NCBI GenBank assembly: GCA_947306845.1
Contig: CAMZHP010000003.1
Location: forward strand, 1-37,443
Length of the DNA: 37,443 nucleotides
DNA from: an uncultured Prevotellaceae bacterium
Lineage (GTDB): Bacteria; Bacteroidota; Bacteroidia; Bacteroidales; Bacteroidaceae
Direction of reading: 5' to 3'
This document shows positions 15,939-25,100 of the stretch, piece by piece. The notes beneath the pieces were generated by a model. The model made no database searches. It was not told where the DNA came from and saw only the letters and a program-made list of their open reading frames with translations. How positions within the stretch are numbered: position 1 is the stretch's first letter; every line of letters starts with the position of its first letter. The position numbers were made by a program, and so were the translations under genes.

Positions 15939-17783
15939 TTACTGGATAACCTTATGAGCCTGGTCGCCTTGCTTCACGATATAAACACCGTGGCCTTGTC
16001 CATCGAGGGTGTTGCCGCAGTAACGGCCTGAGACAGTGAACACCTGATAAGGCTGAGCGGAATCGAAGTGGATGTCTGCAATGTCGGTGGGGATGAAGGT
16101 GTAGTTGAGTCGCTTGTCCATCCACTCCACACGCTCACTGATGAATCGCCGCACGTTCTGCACCTCTTGGGCGTAACTGCCCCATATATGGGGGTTCTGA
16201 TGCACCCAATTGTTCATGATGGGCCACCGCTTGAAATTCAACTCCTGTGACTGTTGCAGTTCTGCCTCCATCGAGTCGACATATTCCACCAAACTCCCCT
16301 GGTTGAGACCACCTTGCCGGGCCTCATCCCACAACTCCACCAACAGGGCCTTTGCCTTTGCATTGGATATCACGATGCGGTCGACAAAACTGCGCATGTT
16401 GCCTGTGCAACTGCCTCCGCTTCGATAGATGAAGTCTTTTTTCGAGTTGACGGGATAAGTGCGGTTGTCGTTCTCGAAAGCCAGGTCAAAGTCCCATACC
16501 GGACCTGTATAGACCATATCGTCATCACGCTGCTTGTACATGAAAACACTCCAGTAGGTATCGGTGTTGCCCGACAACTCACCCACGAGGAAATGCCGGA
16601 GGAAGGTGTTGAGATCCAGATAGGTCTGCCATTGCCGCTCCATCTTGTTGAAATGATCCCTGATATAGTTGTACTGCACCGTGACTATCGAGTCTTCTTC
16701 GGGTGACTTGATGGTCACAGGGGTTCCCTGACTGGACCAGAACTTCGACTGCTCTTGATCGGCATAGGCGTCGATTTCAAAGAAATAGCCACCGGTGAGC
16801 GCGCTTCCCGACACATCATGCGGTGTCATCTCGGTGATGTCCACGCGGTTTTTGTGCACCTGTACCTGGTCGCACAACTGATAGCACCCTTTGTATTCTC
16901 CGTTCAGCAGCACGTCGACCGGCCGACCGTAGGGGGTGTAGGGCATCCCCATCCGGCGGCTCAGTTCAAAGGCCAGGAGATTGCGCATCAGCGTCTTGTC
17001 GCCATAATTGTTGATGAGCGTCCATTTCTTTGCTTTGGCGGGAGCATCGAGCACCTGCTTCTTCTTATCAAACTTGATGCGGTAGGGTTTCTTGGGGAAT
17101 GAGCGCGAGTAATTGCCACGCTCCCTGATGCTGCCGACCTCGGACAGCAGGTTCTGCTCGCCGCCGGCGATGATGGATATGCGTGCCTCGATGTTGGTCA
17201 CCTTGTCGAATGGAATCACACCGTCGAGCGTGTGGATGCTCACCGTGGGGAGATTGGTCAACTGATAGAGATGGCTGTCGTCGCCTTCGCCCTGATGGCC
17301 GTAGAACTCTATCTCGGCGATGTTGCAGCGGGCATCGGAAGGTCCGATGTAACGGACATAGCGAAAACCGGCGGAGCAGTCGACGTCTGCATGCGAGACC
17401 GCTCCTATCGTGCCCCGCTCCTTGATGATATAGAGCGGCAGCGCGTCCATGAAGTCCTCACGGTTGGCTCCCTCAAAAACTCCCAGCATCACGCGCTCCT
17501 CACCGTGCACGTCGTTTCGCGGGGACCATCCCACCTTGGTGATGACATGCGGACTGCCCAAGTCCAGTCCTGTCCAGGTGTAACTTCGCTCCCACGATGC
17601 GAAAAAGGTGTCCAACTTTCCGTCGAACGCCATCTCGCGGGTGTTGACCGATGTCGACTTGTTGAATGTGCTGTAATCTACGGTCTCCATCGTGCCGATG
17701 ACTCTGCCTGCCAGTTTCCCGTCATCTGCCATGGCAGAAAGGGCTGTCAACAGCAGCAGGTATATCATGTATTTTCTCTTCAT
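15939..17783 (-). CDS. Secreted CotH-kinase-like protein with discoidin-type domain and C-terminal sorting tail
   Basis: 614 residues. Signal peptide 1-19 (MIYLLLLTALSAMA). Residues about 30-165 look like an F5/8-type C (discoidin) carbohydrate-binding domain (FDGKLDTFFASW, WTGLDLGSPHVITKVGW, FRYVRYIGP, IAEIEFYG). Residues about 180-540 are the CotH region: RGNYSRSFPKKPYRIKFD, KTLMRNLLAFELSRRMGM, LNGEYKGCYQLCDQV and the acidic GPVWDFDLAFEN. CotH proteins of spore formers are atypical protein kinases; in this phylum the substrate is unknown. The last 40 residues (YQVFTVSGRYCGNTL...GVYIVKQG) form a Prevotella-style secretion or anchoring tail. The start overlaps the upstream M50 gene by 4 bases (ATGA), pointing to coupled translation. 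Confidence 0.85.
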   Translation of the reverse strand: MKRKYMIYLLLLTALSAMADDGKLAGRVIGTMETVDYSTFNKSTSVNTREMAFDGKLDTFFASWERSYTWTGLDLGSPHVITKVGWSPRNDVHGEERVMLGVFEGANREDFMDALPLYIIKERGTIGAVSHADVDCSAGFRYVRYIGPSDARCNIAEIEFYGHQGEGDDSHLYQLTNLPTVSIHTLDGVIPFDKVTNIEARISIIAGGEQNLLSEVGSIRERGNYSRSFPKKPYRIKFDKKKQVLDAPAKAKKWTLINNYGDKTLMRNLLAFELSRRMGMPYTPYGRPVDVLLNGEYKGCYQLCDQVQVHKNRVDITEMTPHDVSGSALTGGYFFEIDAYADQEQSKFWSSQGTPVTIKSPEEDSIVTVQYNYIRDHFNKMERQWQTYLDLNTFLRHFLVGELSGNTDTYWSVFMYKQRDDDMVYTGPVWDFDLAFENDNRTYPVNSKKDFIYRSGGSCTGNMRSFVDRIVISNAKAKALLVELWDEARQGGLNQGSLVEYVDSMEAELQQSQELNFKRWPIMNNWVHQNPHIWGSYAQEVQNVRRFISERVEWMDKRLNYTFIPTDIADIHFDSAQPYQVFTVSGRYCGNTLDGQGHGVYIVKQGDQAHKVIQ

Positions 17784-18931
17784 ATACGAAACAAAAATTC
17801 CATCAGTTGAATGTCCATTTCCACCTCTCCTTGCAGCAGGTATTCATGGCGATTTCTTTTCAGAGTGTCGAGAATCTGAGAGGCTTCATCATGCTGACCC
17901 GACATCAGCAGCGCTACGGCGAAGGCAACGCGCTGTTTGCTGCTTTGTGTACGGGAGTAGGTCTTCACATAGTTCTGCAAACTCGGGGTATATAGCCTTT
18001 TTGCTTCCTCCGTCCGCCCAGTGGCCAAACATACGAAAACCATCTCGCAAGCCGTTTCCATCCAGAACAGATCAGGCATTTTTCCACGTGCCTTGATGCC
18101 ATCGCTTAACAATTTGTAAGCCTCATCCCATTGGTGCAGATTCTCCATACGTGCCACTACCATCATCTGCCAATTGGCTTGCAACCCATCACTCCAGTCT
18201 ATCTCACCCTGTGGATCGAAGTACTCTGCCGGCAGGTCTTTGGGAAGCCCTCCCTCCTGTATGCGTGCGTTGCTGTCGAGCATTTGGATGAGCAGCCTCT
18301 TGTCGGCGGGCATTTTTTCCAAATGCACCAGGTTGTAGCCGTCATTGCCTACGCCGGTTATCTTCATTGGCCATCCGTTGAACATAGCGTATATCACCCC
18401 TATGATAGCCATCATCAACATCCACGTGTCTGCCCACATAGGCAGGTCGCATACGAAAAAAAGCACCAATGCCACACCGGCCACCAGCACGTTGGCCAAC
18501 ACACCGCCCAGGTTGTACCACCTGGTATCTATCTGGTCAATAGGCTTGTCGGGCGGCGCCATCAAGCACTGACCACCCGTTCCACCTAAGGAGAATCGTC
18601 TGAAACGAAACCGTCCTTCTTGTCTGACCAATGTGAGGCTGAAAACGCGGAACGACACGAAGCGATAACCCATGAGCAGTCCTGCCACCAAATGTCCGCC
18701 TTCGTGAATGATAATCTGCAAGACAGCCGAAACGACCAACCAAAATATCATCAATCCGATAAGCAGCAGCACTTCCAACCCGTTGACAGCCGACAGTCTT
18801 TCCCAAAAAGCCGGCAATCCTCCATCATGGGTCAAAACAAACAATCCTGCCCCTATCAGCAGACCTATGCCCACTCCCGCCAACAGGCCAAGAAACACTT
18901 TTATGATTTTCTTCATGTTTCGCTTATCCAT
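17780..18931 (-). CDS. Integral-membrane M50-type zinc metalloprotease with helical C-terminal domain
   Basis: 383 residues from ATG 18931; upstream TTG 18952 overlaps the promoter, and ATG 18916 (MKKIIK) is an alternative. Transmembrane segments lie at about 9-32 and 53-75, with two more hydrophobic stretches near 130-150 and 155-180. The site-2-protease zinc motif HEGGH is at 76-80 (E77) within IIIHEGGHLVAG. A second motif, NGWPMKITGVGNDGYN, resembles the NxPxxxxDG motif of M50 proteases. The last 170 residues are soluble helices, possibly TPR-like (MDLFW, TGRTEEAKRLY, LLMSGQHDEASQIL). It is first in a two-gene operon with the CotH-like protein, so it might process or regulate that protein. 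The target is unknown. Confidence 0.83.
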   Translation of the reverse strand: MDKRNMKKIIKVFLGLLAGVGIGLLIGAGLFVLTHDGGLPAFWERLSAVNGLEVLLLIGLMIFWLVVSAVLQIIIHEGGHLVAGLLMGYRFVSFRVFSLTLVRQEGRFRFRRFSLGGTGGQCLMAPPDKPIDQIDTRWYNLGGVLANVLVAGVALVLFFVCDLPMWADTWMLMMAIIGVIYAMFNGWPMKITGVGNDGYNLVHLEKMPADKRLLIQMLDSNARIQEGGLPKDLPAEYFDPQGEIDWSDGLQANWQMMVVARMENLHQWDEAYKLLSDGIKARGKMPDLFWMETACEMVFVCLATGRTEEAKRLYTPSLQNYVKTYSRTQSSKQRVAFAVALLMSGQHDEASQILDTLKRNRHEYLLQGEVEMDIQLMEFLFRI

Positions 18932-18948
18932 AAGGTTGGTATATTTTT

Positions 18949-18980
18949 GCAAAAGTATATCTTATAATGGGGAAAAACAA
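18949..18980 (-). promoter_or_regulatory. Promoter of the M50-CotH operon
   Basis: Minus-strand TTG (18980-18978), a 20-base spacer and TACTTTTG (18956-18949). The predicted start of transcription is only about 10 bases from ATG 18931. Confidence 0.65.
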
Positions 18981-19061
18981 ATAATTGTTCAAAAAACGAG
19001 ATAAAAACCGAATGTCATCCAAAATTGTTTTTCTTCTTTTTTCCCAAGCAAAGCGGTTTTT

Positions 19062-19241
19062 GATCTTCTCTTCATATCAGACGAAACCATCACCGTGACC
19101 GACGTGATGGTATTGGTGAACAACATCCTCAATGGGAAATCCACTTTCAAAGTGGTGACCAACATCGATGATTTTCCCATCCACTTCGGAGGCGGAGGCA
19201 ATAATTCCGCCAGGGTTAGCAAAAACCGCCCCACACAGTAA
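19062..19241 (+). pseudogene. Remnant of a dockerin-like C-terminal tail
   Basis: In-frame plus-strand sequence SDETITVTDVMVLVNNILNG, then a segment ending in GGGGNNSARVSKNRP and a stop at 19239-19241. ITVTDVMVLVNNIL matches the second half of the dockerin-like EF-hand pairs seen elsewhere in this window (VNVADIMATANNIL, ELTDALLVVDYVL). There is no start codon, signal peptide or upstream domain. The frame is closed by TAA at 19002, so this is the 3' stump of a lost secreted-protein gene. Confidence 0.6.
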
Positions 19242-19257
19242 GCTGTGCAGGGCGGTT
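19221..19257 (-). terminator. Intrinsic terminator of the small secreted protein gene
   Basis: A strong imperfect hairpin (arms 19224-19238 and 19242-19257, GC-rich ends AACCGCC/GGCGGTT). Read on the minus strand it is followed by TTTTT (complement of 19221-19225). It lies 30 bases past the stop of the gene at 19289 and also covers the stop codon of the dockerin remnant. Confidence 0.75.
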
Positions 19258-19288
19258 GACAAATCTTATTAAGACGGCTCAGCGGTCC

Positions 19289-19654
19289 TTATTTGTTGAG
19301 TCCGCGGTTGTTGAGTGTCAAGTTGAGCAACATCACATATTTCTGATACTGTGCACGGGTGAGGATGCCCTTGGTGAGGGCGAGATTCTTCTTCACGGCG
19401 TTGTGCACCATCGACAGACGGTCGGCTCCCTCTGCGGCAGAGATGCTCATCATGTCCTCACTGAAGATGTTGATGGCGTCCTCTACGAAGTCATACTGGT
19501 CGCTGCTCAGGTTAAGAGCCTTGCCCAGGCTGTGCATGCTGATGTTCATCTGATAAGCACTCACATTGTTTGAGCTGTTGTTTTCCTCATTGTCGGCAAA
19601 TGCCATGGTCATGGTCATTACTGCCATTGCTACTGTCAAAACAAACCTTTTCAT
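19289..19654 (-). CDS. Small secreted helical protein of unknown function
   Basis: 121 residues with a clear signal peptide (RFVLTVAMAVMTMTMAFA, cleavage near residue 20), then a polar linker rich in Asn and Glu and a helical domain. Two similar helix starts, LNLSSDQYDFVEDA and LTRAQYQKYVMLLNLTL, recall the LTxxQ repeats of Spy/CpxP-like periplasmic proteins, but the resemblance is only at motif level. The ATG follows AGAAAGGTAAAAAG, a plausible ribosome-binding stretch. It has its own promoter about 110 bases upstream and a terminator downstream, so it is transcribed alone. The length and isolation suggest a stress or envelope protein; this is inference. Confidence 0.72.
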   Translation of the reverse strand: MKRFVLTVAMAVMTMTMAFADNEENNSSNNVSAYQMNISMHSLGKALNLSSDQYDFVEDAINIFSEDMMSISAAEGADRLSMVHNAVKKNLALTKGILTRAQYQKYVMLLNLTLNNRGLNK

Positions 19655-19761
19655 CTTTTTACCTTTCTTTTAATTGTACTTAATGTTTTTTCTCTCTTGG
19701 CTCATCTTTCTCTTTACATTGATGGCCATTCTGTTGTTATCCTGTGTCGTTTTTGACGCTG

Positions 19762-19791
19762 CAAATTTACGCCGAAAAACGTTCCGCGCAA
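19762..19791 (-). promoter_or_regulatory. Promoter of the small secreted protein gene
   Basis: Minus-strand TTG (19791-19789), a 19-base spacer and TAAATTTG (19769-19762). It leaves a leader of about 100 bases before ATG 19654. The 409-base stretch between the genes (19655-20063) holds this promoter, the divergent one at 19946-19975 and no convincing gene. Confidence 0.7.
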
Positions 19792-19945
19792 GGATTTTTA
19801 CCCGATGTTTGTGCAAAAAACCCCGTTTTTTGACCTATATCAAAATCAAAACGACTCTTTCACTGACATTCAATTCGCCTATCTCGCTTTTTCACTATTT
19901 CAAGACCCCTATTGTAACAATTCTAAAAAAATGCGGCTAAATTAT

Positions 19946-19975
19946 TTGGAAATTAACACAAAATCCTTAAATTTG
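19946..19975 (+). promoter_or_regulatory. Promoter of the repeat-lipoprotein pair
   Basis: TTG (19946-19948), a 19-base spacer and TAAATTTG (19968-19975) match the phylum consensus. The predicted leader is about 80 bases to ATG 20064. Confidence 0.72.
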
Positions 19976-20063
19976 TACCCTATTCAACAACACCTATACT
20001 TCAGAGCCTGTGAAAGGCCTTCATGGAAAACATTATTACCTATACAATAAAAAACACAAACCG

Positions 20064-22085
20064 ATGAAAAAACTCAACCTATTTGGTCTGCTGACCGTTT
20101 TCATGACAGCCATTTTGTGCTTTTCCTCATGTGGAAAAGACTTTCAGGACGACATTGACGACCTGAACAAAAAGTACACCAACCTTGACGGCAGGGTGAA
20201 GAACCTTGAGTCCACTGTGTCGTCGATGAACTCCCAGATGGACCAGCTCAAGAAACTGGCCTACGCCGTAGAACAAGGCTTCTACATCACTCAGGTGAAG
20301 ACGACCACCGACGGCTATGAGCTGACGCTGAACAACGGGAACATCATTATTCTGCAATATGGACCGGGCAAGACGCTGACTCCAGCGCCCATCATCAGCA
20401 TGACGGTCATCGGCGGCATCTATTACTGGACAGTGAACGGTATGCTGCTCATCGATGACAACGGCAAACCCATCCCCGCGAACGGGCAGACACCCATCGT
20501 GCGCTATGACACGGTCAATCAGTATTGGACCATCTCCGTCAATGGTGGTGTCACCTTCCAGAAAGTCAATATCTTCGCATCCATCACCATCAATGACGAA
20601 GTGCTCATACAGGTGATCAACAACTACATCAGCCAAAACTCCACAACCATCATCAGTCAGGAGATTCTCTTCCAGATCATCAGCACCTACATCCAGCAAA
20701 ACTACACCAAGCTGTTCAATATCGAGATTCTCAACAATGTGATTGTCAATTACCTGGATCAGAACTACACCACCATCTTCAATTACCAGATGCTGGAACA
20801 ACTGTTCTACCAGTTCAATTTTGAGTATGCGGCCAAACATCTCGACGTGGACATCATCACCAACATCCTTATCAACTTCATCAGAGAGAACAAGTATATC
20901 TTCCTCAACAACACGGTGCTCTACGAGATCATCAGCAACTACATCGAGGTCAACAAGATTGAGATCTTCAACAACGAGCTGATAGCCGAAGTCATCAACA
21001 ACTACATCTTGAACAACACCGACTTCCTCAATGTAGATCTCCTCACCCAGATTGTGACCAACTACATCGACCAGCACAAGGAAGTGATTTTCAACGAAAC
21101 GTCGGTGAAGAACATCTTCCTCGAGTATGTGCAGCAAAACTATTTGCAGATCTTCAGTCAGGAGATTCTCAGCCAGGTGCTGAACAACTACATCAAGGTG
21201 AACAAGACCACCATCTTCAATGAGACGCTCATCAAGGAAATCATCAACACCTACGTGCAGAACAATTACACCACCTTGGTCAGCGAGGACATCCTCTACC
21301 GCATCATCAACAAATACATCACGGAGAACAAGACTACCGTCATCAACGAGGAGGTGCTCTATCAGGTCATCAGCAATTTCTTCAAGACCAACTACAACGT
21401 CTATATCGATGAGACCTACATCCAGCAGGTGATCAAGAACTACATCACGACGCATCAGACCACCATCATCGACATCGACATCGTGAGGCAAGTGGTCAAC
21501 TCCTATGTGGAGAAGAATTTCTACACCATCTTTGACATCAACGTGCTCAACAAAATCATCTCCAATTACTTCGAGCAGAACACCACCATCATCAACCAAT
21601 ACATCAATCAGAATGGAGGCATCATCAAGGATGTCATCGTCGATGGAGAGGTGTGCGTCGTCTCCCTCAACGACGGGCGAAGCATCCAGCTCACGGTATA
21701 TGATGCATACGCCCGCATTCGTGACCGCGTGCAGAGCATCGTCGTGGTGCCCAACCCCAAAGGACATATCTCCTTCAATCAGAACGGAGGCTTTAGCGCA
21801 ACCTATATCGTCACTCCCGCCTCCATGGCCAAGGTCATTTACGACAAATTCATACATGGTGAGATGACGGTCGAGTATTTGTTGCTTGACAAAAGCGGCT
21901 ACATGACAACTGTTACTTTGACCAATCTCGAAAAAATGACTGCCTCATCAGAAGGTTACCTATATCTATATGACTATCTCTCACCGGACTACAGTTCCAT
22001 GGCTCTTCGTGTAAGAGACAGCGCCAAGGGTGGAACAGACTACACTACCACATTCACACCGATAGACATTGTGGGCTCTTATTAA
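20064..22085 (+). CDS. Surface lipoprotein A: DUF4988-type domain plus sixteen ~21-residue repeats
   Basis: 673 residues starting at ATG 20064 (KKLNLFGLL...). Lipobox CFSSC is followed by an acidic patch (GKDFQDDIDD), which in Bacteroidota favours surface export. Residues 30-70 form a short coiled coil (DLNKKYTNLDGRVKNLEST). Residues about 75-170 match the DUF4988 / PL29-lyase N-terminal pattern (YAVEQGFYIT, ISMTVIGGIYYWTVNG, TPIVRYDTVNQYWTISVNGG). Residues 176-509 are 16 degenerate repeats. The remainder is a beta-rich domain (VCVVSLNDGRSIQLTVYDAY, RVQSIVVVPNP). No catalytic motif is seen; a structural, adhesive or glycan-binding role is possible but unproven. A paralogue follows after 31 bases on the same strand. 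Confidence 0.85.
   Translation: MKKLNLFGLLTVFMTAILCFSSCGKDFQDDIDDLNKKYTNLDGRVKNLESTVSSMNSQMDQLKKLAYAVEQGFYITQVKTTTDGYELTLNNGNIIILQYGPGKTLTPAPIISMTVIGGIYYWTVNGMLLIDDNGKPIPANGQTPIVRYDTVNQYWTISVNGGVTFQKVNIFASITINDEVLIQVINNYISQNSTTIISQEILFQIISTYIQQNYTKLFNIEILNNVIVNYLDQNYTTIFNYQMLEQLFYQFNFEYAAKHLDVDIITNILINFIRENKYIFLNNTVLYEIISNYIEVNKIEIFNNELIAEVINNYILNNTDFLNVDLLTQIVTNYIDQHKEVIFNETSVKNIFLEYVQQNYLQIFSQEILSQVLNNYIKVNKTTIFNETLIKEIINTYVQNNYTTLVSEDILYRIINKYITENKTTVINEEVLYQVISNFFKTNYNVYIDETYIQQVIKNYITTHQTTIIDIDIVRQVVNSYVEKNFYTIFDINVLNKIISNYFEQNTTIINQYINQNGGIIKDVIVDGEVCVVSLNDGRSIQLTVYDAYARIRDRVQSIVVVPNPKGHISFNQNGGFSATYIVTPASMAKVIYDKFIHGEMTVEYLLLDKSGYMTTVTLTNLEKMTASSEGYLYLYDYLSPDYSSMALRVRDSAKGGTDYTTTFTPIDIVGSY
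20589..21590 (+). repeat. Protein repeat array A: 16 units of about 63 bp
   Basis: Encodes 334 residues in units of 21 (a few of 20 or 22). The consensus is [FI]-[ND]-x-E-[IL]-[LI]-x-x-[IV]-[IV]-x-N-[YF]-[IV]-x-x-[NH]-x-T-x-[IL]. Examples are FNETLIKEIINTYVQNNYT and FSQEILSQVLNNYIKVNKT. Hydrophobic spacing indicates one amphipathic helix per unit joined by a short N-x-T-x-I turn. Units differ at most positions, so the array is old rather than recently amplified. Confidence 0.9.
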
Positions 22086-22116
22086 ATCAATCCCAACAAC
22101 CTCAATTTGTATTCCT

Positions 22117-25100
22117 ATGAGATATTACCATAAAATGGCACTGTTGATGTTGTCTGTCGCGGGAATCTTCCTTCTCACGGCCTGTGGCGATGACTACTCG
22201 GGCGACATCGACAAACTGAACAGCCAATATGACAATATAGAGCGGCGTGTAACGACCTTAGAGGATCAAGTGAAAACCTTGAACACCCAGATGGGACAGC
22301 TCTCCGTGCTGGCCTATGCCGTCGAGCAAGGCTTCTACATCACAGAGGTGAATTCCACCACCAACGGCTATGAGATCACCCTGAGCAACGGACGTGTCAT
22401 CGTATTGCAGAAGGGCACAGACAAGACCCTCATCCCCATGCCGGGCATCAGCATGACGCAAATCAGCGGCTTCTATTACTGGACCCTCAACGGGATGCTG
22501 CTCACCGGAGATGACGGCAAACCTATCCGCTCCGACGGCATGACACCCATCGTGAGATATGACTATATCAACCAGCAGTGGATCATCTCCATCGACGGTG
22601 GTGCCACCTTCAAGGAAATCAACACCTATGCCTCCGTCATCATCAACGACAAGGTGCTCATGCAAGTCATTAATAATTATGTACGCGAGAACAGCAGCAC
22701 CATCATCAGCCAAGAGATTCTCTTCCAGGTCATATCGACCTACATCCAGCAAAACTATGCCAGTCTGTTTGATGTCCGAATCCTCAACGAAGTGGTCGCC
22801 ACCTACATCAATGAGCATTACACGAGGATTTTCAGCTATGAGCTGCTTGAGAAGATCTTTACCCAATACAACTTCTCATACATCACCAACCAAATCAACG
22901 TAGAAGAACTGGTGAACGCCATGCTCAGCTTCATCCGCGAGCATCAGGAGGTGTTTATGGACAGCGAGGTGCTCTATGAAATCATCTCCTCCTACTTCCA
23001 GGTGAACAAGTCCACCATCTTCACCAATGAGTTGCTTCTGGAGGTGGTCAACAACTTCATCGAGAACCACTCCAGCTATGTCAATGTGGAGTTGCTGACG
23101 CAGCTGGTATCCTATTATATCGACCAGCATCAGGAAGAGGTCTTCAACATCGAGTCGGTGCGCAACCTGATCTTCGAGTATGTGCAGCGCAACTATGTGC
23201 AGCTGTTCAGCCAGGAAATCATCACCCGGGTCATCAACAACTATGTGAGCCTCAACAAGAGCACCATCTTCAATGAGACGCTCATCAAAGAGATTCTCAA
23301 CACCTACGTCAAGAACAACTACACATCCATCTTCACGAATGAAACCGTGATCGACATCATCAACAGCTATGTCACAAAGAACGCATCTACGTTCATCAAC
23401 CGTGACGTGCTCACAGAAGTCATCACCAACTATTTCCAGAAGAACTACAACCTTTTCATCGATGAGACAGTGGTCAAGACAGCAGTCAGCAACTATATCG
23501 AGACGCACAGCACCACCCTCATCGACACAGACATCATCTGGCATGTCGTGAACAGCTACCTGGAGCAATACTACTCTGAGGTGTTCAGCTACGACATGCT
23601 CACCACCGTCGTACACAATTATTTTGAGCAGAACACAAAGGTCATCGGTGAGTACATTTCGCAACTGTCGGGCATCATTCGCAATGTCGAGACCAAGGAT
23701 GATGTCTGCTATGTCACACTAAGCAATGGCAGCACCTTGCAGCTCATGGTATACGATGCTTATGCACGGCTGCGCGACCGTGTACAGAGCATAGTGATCA
23801 TGCCGGAAGCCAACGGACATGTCACGGAAAGCAAGCAAGGATACATCAACCTCAGGTATCTGGTATCGCCCGCAGCCATGGCCAATGTCATAGCAAGCAA
23901 GTTCTACAAGGGAGAAATGACGCTGGAACTGAAAGTGACAGATGCCAACAGCTATATCAGTACGATTACCAGTGACAAGATAGATGGAAGCGATGGCATT
24001 CTCTCGGTATATGTATTTAACTACTCGCCAGGTTCCATCAAGAACATTGCCTTGCACGTCAAGGAGACAAAGGCTGGCGGCACGGATATCATGACAGAGT
24101 TCACGCCCGTGGACATCGAAGGCCAACAGCCCGATCCCGGCAACCTCACCTGTCCGGACAACCATCACCCACACCTGATAGACCTCGGTCTGCCCTCCGG
24201 CACTAAGTGGGCCTGCTGCAATGTGGATGCTTCCAAGCCTGAGGACTATGGCGGCTACTACGCATGGGGCGAGACAAGTACAAAGAATGTGTATAGCAGG
24301 GATAATTACCAGCATTATAAAAATAATCAAATGCAAAATATCGGTGTCTCCATCTGCGGCACGAATTACGACGTGGCCCATGTGAAATGGGGCGGATCAT
24401 GGCGAATGCCTTCAAAAGAGCAGATAGAGGAATTGCTCGAATATTGCGACTATACTTGGATAGGTTCATACACTACCTACACGACTAACGGCGGTAAATT
24501 CACCAGCAAGAAGAATGGAGCCAGCATTTTCATACCTGCAGCAGGTTTCTATTGGGAAGATAAAAATTATGCTTATGACCAAGGTAGAACCAGTACCATA
24601 TGGTCAGGCACATGTTTTGAGAACAACTTCAGAGCATACGGATTATATTTCGGCGACCTTTATAAACCTGGCCTTTTCACCTCTGCCGATTGGTGGATTC
24701 GTTACTGTGGCCACACCGTCCGTCCTGTTCAGGGTGAGATAGACGAGCGTATTACTAGTGTTATTCCTGATGACATACGTCCTGATATAGATCCGTATAT
24801 TCCCATTTATGATGGAAAGAATCCTCCAAACATCGAAGGAACGTATTATTTGAGTCCGCAAATGCTGATTGGCTCTTCTATAAGTAGTGATCAGATTGGT
24901 AAGGTATATGCGTCTGAACGTCAGAAATACAGCAACCAAGACATGACAAAGAAAACTATTGATATGGTTCGTGTGTCGGATACTGGAACAGAATGGTCAA
25001 AAGGCAGCGGCGCTTATATCAGTGGTTCTGGCAATAATTTTACCATCTATTTCGACCAGATTGGAGAAACCTCGGGTATTCCATATAAATGGGCTTATAT

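Noticed and set aside
19674..19940. Hydrophobic 88-residue plus-strand frame in the intergenic region
   Set aside because: It covers the leader and promoter of the divergent small secreted protein, has no promoter of its own, and its composition is that of AT-rich noncoding DNA.
20127..21857. 576-residue open frame on the minus strand opposite repeat array A
   Set aside because: Its sequence is the mirror of repeated NNYI-type codons and mainly contains D, V, L; it has no signal, family motif or promoter. The lipoprotein on the plus strand has all of these. The same applies to 22258-22866 and 22876-23664.
20589..23643. DNA-level recombination hotspot or recent repeat expansion
   Set aside because: Units are highly diverged at the DNA level and both arrays have the same unit count, which speaks against recent expansion or active slippage.
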